A stretch of 5,002 nt of DNA from NCBI GenBank assembly GCA_012841005.1, contig DUVO01000163.1, positions 1 through 5,002 on the forward strand, in the 5' to 3' direction. Positions 1-4,730 of this stretch are shown piece by piece (the stretch's first letter is position 1; each line of letters starts with the position of its first letter). The notes under the pieces are model-generated. The model did not search any database. It worked only from the letters and a program-made list of their open reading frames with translations, and was not told where the DNA came from. Source of the DNA: Bacillota bacterium (lineage in GTDB: Bacteria; Bacillota; DTU030). Made by a program: the position numbers and the translations under genes.

Positions 1-10
1 AGAGACTAAT

Positions 11-41
11 CCCAGGACAACTTGAATCCCTGGGTTTTTTT
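11..41 (+). terminator. Rho-independent terminator of a gene upstream of the window
   Basis: A 6-bp stem CCCAGG (11-16) pairs perfectly with CCTGGG (29-34) around a 12-nt loop and is followed directly by seven T residues (35-41). This is the classical intrinsic terminator layout on the + strand. No coding sequence lies before it in the window, so it presumably ends a gene off the left edge. Its T-tract touches the -35 element of the next promoter, so the two transcription units are packed without spare DNA. Confidence 0.75.
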
Positions 42-70
42 GTATGAAAAATTTCCAGCGAGGCATACTA
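41..70 (+). promoter_or_regulatory. Sigma-G-like (forespore) promoter
   Basis: TGTATG (41-46) and CATACTA (64-70) are separated by 17 nt. The Bacillus sigma-G consensus is roughly GHATR, 17-18 nt, CATnHTA, so both boxes match fully, including the diagnostic CAT..TA. Transcription would begin near 76-78, just before the AAGGGAG ribosome binding site (86-92) of the small membrane protein gene. A sigma-F reading is possible because the two forespore factors overlap in specificity. The match is seen in the sequence; forespore expression is inferred. Confidence 0.6.
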
Positions 71-99
71 AAACCTAGAACAATGAAGGGAGACAAGGG

Positions 100-315
100 A
101 TGAAGGGATTTTTACTAACCGTTCTCCTCCTGTTCCTTATTATTCTACTAGGCTGGTACCTAATCCTGAGTTGGCAGGAAAACCCGGCACCACCGCCGGA
201 GCAATTGGTCTGGCAGGATGCGCAAGGTGGGGAGATTTCCCCAGGAAAAATAATTGGCGGGACAGAAGAATATACCGGGGAATGGATTTACAGGAAGGAG
301 GAAGGAGGTGGGTGA
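100..315 (+). CDS. Small single-pass membrane protein of unknown function (71 aa)
   Basis: I do not recognise this protein. It starts at ATG with an AAGGGAG ribosome binding site (86-92) 7 nt upstream. Residues 3-24 form one long Leu/Ile-rich hydrophobic stretch after a single Lys, which fits an uncleaved N-terminal membrane anchor or possibly a signal peptide. A Pro-rich linker (P29, P31-P33) follows, then a short polar tail of about 37 residues rich in Gly and Glu that ends in Lys-Glu-Glu-Gly-Gly-Gly and would lie outside the cytoplasmic membrane if the N-terminus stays inside. There is no Cys and no catalytic motif. A sigma-G-like promoter lies directly upstream, so a role in the forespore or its inner membrane is plausible but unproven. 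The dodecin-like gene follows after 58 nt with no clear terminator between, so the two may be co-transcribed. Confidence 0.65.
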   Translation: MKGFLLTVLLLFLIILLGWYLILSWQENPAPPPEQLVWQDAQGGEISPGKIIGGTEEYTGEWIYRKEEGGG

Positions 316-373
316 AAGGGGGCAAGGAAACTCTTCGTGTTAAATAATATTCAGGAAGAAGGAGGACTATAAA

Positions 374-601
374 TTGACCGTTGTTAAGGTAATTGAAACA
401 GTCGGTGAATCCCAGAGAAGTTGGACCGATGCTGTTCAGAACGCAGTTAGGGAAGCTTCCCAAACCATCAGGGGGATAACGGGGGTAGAAGTCTACAATT
501 TAACGGCCAATGTGGAAAACGGCCAAATTGTTGAATATAAGGCGAATATCAAGCTTGCCTTCCCGGTAGAGAATCGGGGCTCTGTAAATCCCGGTTTATA
601 A
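374..601 (+). CDS. Dodecin family protein (W-less, SecE2/calcium-dodecin-like)
   Basis: The start is TTG, chosen because an excellent AAGGAGG (359-365) lies 8 nt upstream and the reading frame gives the family N-terminus Met-Thr-Val-Val-Lys-Val-Ile-Glu. The 75-aa length fits dodecins (about 65-75 aa), small cytoplasmic beta-alpha-beta-beta proteins that assemble into hollow dodecamers. Visible family features are strand 1 VVKVIE (3-8), the helix opening SQRSWTDAV (13-21) with A25 and A29, the IRGITGVEV segment (32-40), and the long antiparallel strands ending in ANIKLAF (57-63). Classical flavin dodecins have Trp at the start of strand 2 (a WFEV or WAEV pattern) to stack on the isoalloxazine ring. 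Here the position is Gly in TGVEV, as in the branch sometimes called SecE2 or calcium dodecin, so flavin binding should not be assumed. The C-terminal extension after residue 67 is short and polar. It may share the forespore-type promoter of the preceding small gene. Confidence 0.9.
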   Translation: MTVVKVIETVGESQRSWTDAVQNAVREASQTIRGITGVEVYNLTANVENGQIVEYKANIKLAFPVENRGSVNPGL

Positions 602-642
602 TATGATCCATAGCTTAATGGCCCCATGACCTGTAACATTGA

Positions 643-697
643 ATTACCAGGAACCCAGGTTTTCCGGGGAAGGGTTTTCCTTGGGGGTACTGGTAAT
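643..697. repeat. Long imperfect inverted repeat / stem-loop
   Basis: ATTACCAG (643-650) is the exact reverse complement of CTGGTAAT (690-697). Inside it CCCAGG (654-659) can pair with CCTTGGG (679-685) with one bulged T, and TTCC (662-665) with GGAA (668-671) can close the tip. Together they form a long interrupted hairpin of 55 nt in the gap between the dodecin gene and the spoVA operon. No T-tract follows on either strand, so it is not a simple terminator. It could be an RNA structure at the 3' end of the dodecin transcript or a remnant of a dispersed palindromic element. Confidence 0.5.
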
Positions 698-716
698 CAT
701 AAAGGATCCGTTATTA

Positions 717-742
717 GGGGGCACCGATCCGGTGCCCTTTCC
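717..742 (+). terminator. Probable terminator hairpin before the spoVA operon
   Basis: GGGCACCG (719-726) pairs perfectly with CGGTGCCC (730-737) around a 3-nt loop. Two more G-T pairs are possible below it (718 with 738, 717 with 739). The T-run after it is weak (TTT, then CC), which lowers confidence. Its place between the dodecin gene and spoVAC, upstream of the candidate spoVA promoter, fits a terminator for the dodecin transcript. Confidence 0.5.
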
Positions 743-747
743 TATCG

Positions 748-777
748 GTATTAAATGGTTGCTATCAGGAGATACTT
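748..777 (+). promoter_or_regulatory. Weak sigma-G-like promoter candidate for the spoVA operon
   Basis: GTATT (748-752) and GATACTT (771-777) are spaced by 18 nt. They match the sigma-G consensus at 4 of 5 and 5 of 7 positions. spoVA operons are classically under sigma-G in the forespore, so a promoter of this type is expected in the 602-805 gap, and this is the best candidate I found. Transcription would start near 784, just upstream of the ribosome binding site at 793-798. If right, the ATG at 755 lies outside the transcript. Confidence 0.3.
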
Positions 778-792
778 ATTCTTACTAGTGCG

Positions 793-798
793 GGAGGT
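793..798 (+). promoter_or_regulatory. Ribosome binding site deciding the spoVAC start
   Basis: GGAGGT lies 7 nt before GTG at 806, the ideal distance. The in-frame TTG at 800 is too close (1 nt from the end of GGAGGT), and the in-frame ATG at 755 has no Shine-Dalgarno sequence before it. The GTG at 806 is therefore the preferred start. Confidence 0.7.
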
Positions 799-805
799 GT
801 TGAAG

Positions 806-1255
806 GTGGGAAAACTGACACGGGAGCAAGAAGTGTATAAACGATGGGCCAATGCTCGCAAACCAAAACCACCACTGGTACGTAACACAATTGCTGCCTT
901 TCTTGTTGGCGGCCTTATTTGTACCATAGGGCAGATTATCTTAAATTTTTTCCTTTCCCTGGGGATGAACCTCAAAGAAGCAGGCGGTCCCACCGCCGCC
1001 GTGATGATCTTTCTGGGTGCCCTCCTTACAGGACTGGGCGTTTATGATCGCATTGGTAAATTTGCCGGGGCCGGTTCTGTTGTTCCTATTACCGGTTTTG
1101 CCAATTCCATTGTTGCCCCCGCCCTTGAATTCAAGCGGGAAGGTTATGTTATGGGTGTGGGGGCGCGAATGTTCAACATTGCCGGTCCGGTCCTTGTTTA
1201 TGGTATGGCAACGGCCTGGCTGGTCGGTTTATTCTATTGGCTAGTTCACAAGTAA
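806..1255 (+). CDS. spoVAC: Stage V sporulation protein AC (SpoVAC), dipicolinate channel subunit
   Basis: SpoVAC is an integral inner-membrane protein of the forespore. With SpoVAD and SpoVAEb it forms the complex that takes up Ca-dipicolinate during sporulation and releases it during germination; the B. subtilis protein has been reported to behave as a mechanosensitive channel. From GTG 806 the product is 149 aa, almost the same as B. subtilis SpoVAC (150 aa). The N-terminal 26 residues are polar and basic and contain a KPKPP stretch, as usual for a cytoplasmic tail. Hydrophobic segments lie at about 27-50, 62-80, 84-105 and 122-147. Family hallmarks are AFLVGGLICTIGQ (31-43), TGLGVYD (75-81), FAGAGSVVPITGF (86-98) and the G-rich segment before the last helix. 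An in-frame ATG at 755 would add 17 residues but lacks a ribosome binding site. The stop overlaps the ribosome binding site of spoVAD, so the two are translated from one message. Confidence 0.95.
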   Translation: MGKLTREQEVYKRWANARKPKPPLVRNTIAAFLVGGLICTIGQIILNFFLSLGMNLKEAGGPTAAVMIFLGALLTGLGVYDRIGKFAGAGSVVPITGFANSIVAPALEFKREGYVMGVGARMFNIAGPVLVYGMATAWLVGLFYWLVHK

Positions 1256-1267
1256 GGAGGATACATT

Positions 1268-2296
1268 TTGGCCGAAAAAAGAGTGGGACGCAATACCGTC
1301 ATCTTTGCGGAATGTCCCTCATTTGTTGCTACTGCCACAACCGTTGGGAAAAAAGAAGGGGAAGGACCACTGGCCAAATACTTTGATCAGGTTATTCAGG
1401 ATCCCCTCTACGGTGAAAGCACCTGGGAAAAGGCCGAAAGCAAAATACTGCTGGAATCGGTCCAGAAGGTTTTGCAGAAGTCCAATTATACCTTTGATCA
1501 GATTCACTTTATGTTTAGCGGTGATCTGTTGAATCAAATTACAGCATCCAATTTTGCTGCCCGGGAGATACCGGTTCCTTTCTATGGTTTATTTGGTGCC
1601 TGCTCAACCTTCACCGAAGGTCTTGCCCTGGGGGGAATGGCTGTGGACGGGGGATTTGCCCAGCGGGTACTGGTAGGCGCCTCGAGTCATTACCAGACTG
1701 CCGAAAGGCAATACCGGTATCCAACGGAATTGGGGGTGCAAAAACCACCGACGGCACAGCGAACGGTGACTGCTGCCGGTGTCGTGATTCTGGAACGTGG
1801 TGGCTCCGGACCTTTCCTGACAGCGGCTACCATAGGCCGGGTTATTGACATGGGGATCAATGATCCCATGGATATGGGTTCTGCCATGGCCCCCGCTGCC
1901 GTCCATACCATTGTCCAACATTTCCAGGATACAGGAAGGAACCCTGATTATTATGATGTAATCGTTACCGGTGACCTGGCCAGTGTTGGGAAAAACCTGG
2001 CGGAAGATCTCCTGAAAAAGGAAGGATACGACGTTACCGACCGTTACACCGATTGTGGCGTTTTGATTTACAAACCCGATGTTGATACCCAGGCGGGGGG
2101 AAGTGGATGTGGTTGTTCCGCTGCTGTATTTTGTTCCTATTTTTTCCCCCTGCTGCGGGAAGGTAAATACCGGCGCATTCTCCTGGTAAGTACCGGGGCA
2201 CTGATGAGCCCGACAACATACCAGCAGGGTGAGACCATCCCCGCTATTGCCCATGCAGTAGCTGTGGAAATGGATTATCCGAAAGGGGAGGGATAA
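1268..2296 (+). CDS. spoVAD: Stage V sporulation protein AD (SpoVAD), dipicolinate-binding subunit
   Basis: SpoVAD is the soluble, membrane-associated subunit of the SpoVA complex. It has a thiolase-like (condensing enzyme) fold and binds dipicolinic acid rather than catalysing a condensation. The start is TTG, with AAGGAGG (1254-1260) 7 nt upstream, overlapping the spoVAC stop. The length of 342 aa fits the family (338 aa in B. subtilis). Visible landmarks are VGRNTVIF near the N-terminus (6-13), YGLFGACSTFTEGLALG (106-122), whose Cys112 occupies the position of the condensing-enzyme nucleophile, VGASSHYQTAERQYR (136-150), YPTELGVQKPPTAQ (151-164), VTGDLASVG (233-241), TDCGVLIY (261-268) and the Gly/Cys-rich GGSGCGCSA (277-285), followed by a final strand pattern ILLVSTGALMSP (304-315). 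No transmembrane helix is seen. No frameshift or missing segment is apparent. Its stop is 1 nt before the spoVAE start. Confidence 0.96.
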   Translation: MAEKRVGRNTVIFAECPSFVATATTVGKKEGEGPLAKYFDQVIQDPLYGESTWEKAESKILLESVQKVLQKSNYTFDQIHFMFSGDLLNQITASNFAAREIPVPFYGLFGACSTFTEGLALGGMAVDGGFAQRVLVGASSHYQTAERQYRYPTELGVQKPPTAQRTVTAAGVVILERGGSGPFLTAATIGRVIDMGINDPMDMGSAMAPAAVHTIVQHFQDTGRNPDYYDVIVTGDLASVGKNLAEDLLKKEGYDVTDRYTDCGVLIYKPDVDTQAGGSGCGCSAAVFCSYFFPLLREGKYRRILLVSTGALMSPTTYQQGETIPAIAHAVAVEMDYPKGEG

Positions 2297-2297
2297 A

Positions 2298-2648
2298 ATG
2301 GATTATCTGCTCGCTTTTTTAGTCGGTGGTACCATTTGTGCCATTGGCCAGTTATTAATGGACCTAACCCCCCTGACACCTGCCCATGTTTTGGTGTTGT
2401 TTGTTTGTAGCGGTGCCATACTCAGTGGTTTGGGGGTCTACGAGCCAATTGTTGCCATCGGCGGAGCAGGGGCAACTATTCCCCTCCCCGGTTTTGGCCA
2501 TACCCTCACCAGTGGGGTGATACAGGAGATAGAAGCAAAGGGTTTTTGGGGCATTTTTAGCGGGGTGCTGGAGAATGCCAGTGTTGGAGTAGTGGCGGCG
2601 GTAGTTGTTGGGCTGTTTATAACCCTCATCTTCAATCCCAAAGGTTGA
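2298..2648 (+). CDS. spoVAE: Stage V sporulation protein AE, SpoVAEb type (channel subunit)
   Basis: This is a small polytopic membrane protein that, with SpoVAC and SpoVAD, forms the Ca-dipicolinate channel complex in the spore inner membrane. The product is 116 aa, the usual SpoVAEb length. Translation starts at ATG, 5 nt after GGGGAGGG (2285-2292), which lies inside the end of spoVAD. Hydrophobic segments are at about 3-22, 30-47, 50-72 and 90-112. It is a visible paralogue of SpoVAC: AFLVGGTICAIGQ (6-18) differs from the SpoVAC copy at two positions, and the pattern GLGVY (44-48), GAG (57-59) and P-x-x-GF (62-67) recurs with the same order and similar spacing. It lacks the basic N-terminal tail of SpoVAC. 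The related name SpoVAEa refers to an unrelated soluble protein that I do not find in this window. Confidence 0.95.
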   Translation: MDYLLAFLVGGTICAIGQLLMDLTPLTPAHVLVLFVCSGAILSGLGVYEPIVAIGGAGATIPLPGFGHTLTSGVIQEIEAKGFWGIFSGVLENASVGVVAAVVVGLFITLIFNPKG

Positions 2649-2670
2649 GCCGCAAAGGTGGAGGTGCACA

Positions 2671-3069
2671 ATGATTGCCCTGGATCTGATTGGTCTTGTC
2701 CTTTCCTGGTTGTTCCTCGGTCCCCGCTACCCTGGTTATATTATACTACTTTCGATTTTCCAGGAAACAAGCCGTTTTCTCCTGGCCCTGGCCCTTAAGA
2801 CCGGGGTTCTCAATTTAACCATTGGCGGAATCTTTGGGGTGACGACCATTCACCAGGATATGGGCTCTTTCCCTTTCCTGTTAATCCTTTATTCAGGACC
2901 CTTCTGTTGCTACCTCCTATCCCGGTATCGAGGGGGTCTGCAGCGGGAAGAAGGGGCAATTCTGTTCCATCCTTTAGCAGTATTGGCCAATCCTGTAGGT
3001 GTGCTAGCCTGGCGTTTTTCCTTATTCTCTGCCCTTGTCAGTACCTGGCGTTTGCTGACCTGGGCTTGA
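2671..3069 (+). CDS. Unrecognised polytopic membrane protein inside the spoVA operon (132 aa)
   Basis: I cannot place this protein in a family with confidence. It starts at ATG with GGAGGTG (2660-2666) 4 nt upstream, 22 nt after spoVAE and 15 nt before spoVAF, so it is clearly an operon member. Hydrophobic segments lie at about 3-17, 22-43, 44-60, 67-84 and 102-130, giving four or five membrane passes and short loops. A basic loop (R85, R87, R92) precedes the E93-E94 pair, which suggests that loop is cytoplasmic. There is a Cys pair at 79-80. It occupies the slot where bacilli encode SpoVAEa, but that protein is soluble and about 200 aa, so this is not it; it also does not resemble SpoVAB. 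The stretch QETSRFLLALALKTG (31-45) followed by TIGGIFG (50-56) faintly recalls the HExxH...GG layout of site-2 (M50) proteases with both His residues lost, but this is only a hypothesis. Its place suggests an accessory role to SpoVAF or to the SpoVA channel. Confidence 0.85.
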   Translation: MIALDLIGLVLSWLFLGPRYPGYIILLSIFQETSRFLLALALKTGVLNLTIGGIFGVTTIHQDMGSFPFLLILYSGPFCCYLLSRYRGGLQREEGAILFHPLAVLANPVGVLAWRFSLFSALVSTWRLLTWA

Positions 3070-3084
3070 GGGGAGAAGTGGGAT

Positions 3085-4530
3085 ATGGATAGCCTGCACA
3101 AAAAACTACAGGACAATTTAGACTACCTGGCGGAAAAAATGGGGGTAGGGGAGAGCTTTGATGTTATCGTACGGGAAATTGAAATTGGAGGCAAGAGGGC
3201 GGCCCTGCTCTACATAGATGGTTTTGTCAAGGATCAGGTCATGTTTATTATGGAATTCCTTTTTTACCTGGACCGGGAAGATATAGTACCGGATACAGTA
3301 GATAAGTTCTACAAAAGGTGCATAATACATTTTGAAGTGGAGCGGGTTGATACCTTAAATGCAGTAATAAAAAACGTATTGTCCGGTCCCATCGCCCTCC
3401 TTATCGACGGGGAAAGGGAAGCAATTATTATTGATACCAGGGAATACCCCGCCCGCGGTCCGGAAGAACCTGATATCGAGAGGGTTACCAGGGGTTCCCG
3501 GGACGGTTTTACCGAAACCCTTGTCTTTAATACTGCTTTAATCCGGCGCCGCATTCGGGATCCTGCCCTGAGGATAGAATTACTCCAGGTCGGCAGCCGC
3601 TCACAAAGCGATATTGCCCTTGTGTACATAAAAAACATTGCCAACCCGGGAACGGTAGAACTGCTGCGGGAAAGAATAAAAAAAATTTCTATTGATGGTC
3701 TTCCCATGGCGGAAAAAACGGTGGAAGAATTCCTAACCCTGGGCACCTGGAATCCCTTTCCCCAGGTCCGTTACACCGAAAGGCCTGATGTGGCTGCTAT
3801 CCATCTCTTAGAAGGGCACATTTTAGTATTAACAGACACTTCACCCAGTGCAATCATTGCCCCGGCAACCTTCTTTCATCATATCCAGCATGCTGAGGAA
3901 TTTCGGCAGAATGCTGTTGTCGGTGGCTATCTGCGGTGGGTGCGGTATCTAGGGGTAATTTTATCCCTGGTAATTACACCCCTCTGGTTACTGTTTGTTT
4001 TAGAACCAGGGCTTTTGCCGCCGCAATTGTCCTTTATTGGCCCTCAGGAGCTGACCCCGGTGCCCATACAGATGCAACTACTCCTGGCGGAATTGGGATT
4101 GGATTTGGTCCGGATGGCAGCCATACATACTCCTTCGGCCCTGGCTACTGCCCTGGGTATAATAGCAGCTTTCATGATCGGAGATATTGCCATTAGTGTC
4201 GGGCTTTTTACCGGTGAGGTCGTCCTTTACATGGCCATTGCTGCTGTGGGAACCTTTGCCACCCCCGGATATGAGTTTGCCTTTGCCGTACGGTTGATGC
4301 GCCTGCTCCTGCTCATTGCTGTGGGCCTATTACACCTGCCCGGACTGGTGCTTGGTTTGCTCCTTATACTCCTTATTCTCTTGCGGACCAAGTCCTTTAA
4401 TGTTCCCTATCTCTGGCCATTACTCCCCTTTAATGGGAAGGCCATGCTGGATATCATCATTCGACGTCCGGTACCCTATAAGGGAACCAGACCAAGCTTT
4501 CTTAAACCCCAGGACCCAGAACGGCTTTAA
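3085..4530 (+). CDS. spoVAF: Stage V sporulation protein AF, GerA-family germination membrane protein
   Basis: SpoVAF belongs to the GerA/SpoVAF family, the A subunits of spore germinant receptors. In Bacillus it sits in the spore inner membrane and assists germination and ion release rather than sensing a nutrient alone. The start is ATG with GGGGAG (3070-3075) 9 nt upstream. The 481-aa length fits (about 490 in B. subtilis). The N-terminal soluble region (1 to about 280) includes IDGFVKDQ (44-51), GPIALLIDG (101-109) and the family hallmark RGSRDGFTETLVFNTALIRR (136-155), followed by RIRDP (156-160). The APATFFHHIQHAEEF segment (259-273) precedes the membrane region. Transmembrane segments are at about 286-306, 352-372, 376-393 and 404-433, with ELGLDLVRMAAIHTPSALAT (336-355) marking the conserved re-entry region. 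A basic C-terminal tail follows PYLWPLLPFNGK (441-452). Being last in the spoVA operon supports SpoVAF over a stand-alone GerAA, as there are no GerB or GerC genes next to it. Confidence 0.93.
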   Translation: MDSLHKKLQDNLDYLAEKMGVGESFDVIVREIEIGGKRAALLYIDGFVKDQVMFIMEFLFYLDREDIVPDTVDKFYKRCIIHFEVERVDTLNAVIKNVLSGPIALLIDGEREAIIIDTREYPARGPEEPDIERVTRGSRDGFTETLVFNTALIRRRIRDPALRIELLQVGSRSQSDIALVYIKNIANPGTVELLRERIKKISIDGLPMAEKTVEEFLTLGTWNPFPQVRYTERPDVAAIHLLEGHILVLTDTSPSAIIAPATFFHHIQHAEEFRQNAVVGGYLRWVRYLGVILSLVITPLWLLFVLEPGLLPPQLSFIGPQELTPVPIQMQLLLAELGLDLVRMAAIHTPSALATALGIIAAFMIGDIAISVGLFTGEVVLYMAIAAVGTFATPGYEFAFAVRLMRLLLLIAVGLLHLPGLVLGLLLILLILLRTKSFNVPYLWPLLPFNGKAMLDIIIRRPVPYKGTRPSFLKPQDPERL

Positions 4531-4641
4531 CAGTTGACAATGGACAGTTTTCTCTTAGGGATTCGAAAACGGAGGGGTACACGGTGGGGGATTCGGCTGT
4601 CTGCATTTAGTAGTCGGTATGAAAGACAGTAAACAGTAAAT
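4529..4641 (+). repeat. Degenerate ACAGT-type repeats in the spoVAF downstream gap
   Basis: ACAGT occurs at 4530-4534, 4544-4548, 4626-4630 and 4633-4637, with TGACA at 4535-4539 between the first two. GGGATTCG is also present twice, at 4558-4565 and 4588-4595. Such loose, low-complexity units resemble decayed intergenic simple repeats. The 4531-4730 gap otherwise shows no gene, and I see no convincing terminator in it. Confidence 0.3.
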
Positions 4642-4720
4642 TGTATGGTATAGGGTGCCGGAAGTACCTCGAAAACAGCATTGAGACATAAGATAAAAAG
4701 CACAGATAAGTGAGGATGAG

Positions 4721-4725
4721 GGAGG
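4721..4725 (+). promoter_or_regulatory. Ribosome binding site for the activase gene
   Basis: GGAGG lies 5 nt before GTG 4731 but only 2 nt before ATG 4728, which is in the same frame. The spacing favours GTG as the start, although ATG 4728 would change the protein by just one residue. An in-frame ATG at 4716 has no usable upstream site. Confidence 0.55.
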
Positions 4726-4730
4726 AAATG

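Noticed and set aside
345..350. TAATAT as a -10 box for the dodecin gene
   Set aside because: No -35-like sequence is found at the expected distance (around 322-327), so a separate promoter cannot be supported.
140..463. Minus-strand open frame of 107 codons across the small membrane protein and dodecin genes
   Set aside because: It overlaps two better-supported + strand genes, and its product shows no family features.
1604..2254. Long minus-strand open frame (216 codons) opposite spoVAD
   Set aside because: It lies fully antisense to a clear SpoVAD gene, has no recognisable domain and is of low-complexity composition; it is a shadow of the coding frame.
3309..3746. Minus-strand open frame of 145 codons opposite spoVAF
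   Set aside because: It is antisense to the conserved GerA-family hallmark region and its Ser/Arg-rich product looks like a reverse-frame artefact.
4470..4488. Hairpin formed by GGTACCCT and AGGGAACC
   Set aside because: It lies within the spoVAF coding region, has an A-A mismatch and has no T-tract, so it is not a terminator.
4534..4539. Perfect TTGACA, a sigma-A -35 box
   Set aside because: No acceptable -10 box lies 16-18 nt downstream, and the sequence falls in the ACAGT/TGACA repeat cluster, so the match is probably incidental.
4597..4629. CTGTCT/AGACAG inverted repeat after spoVAF
   Set aside because: The stem is only 6 bp with a 21-nt loop and no T-tract; it is too weak to call a terminator.
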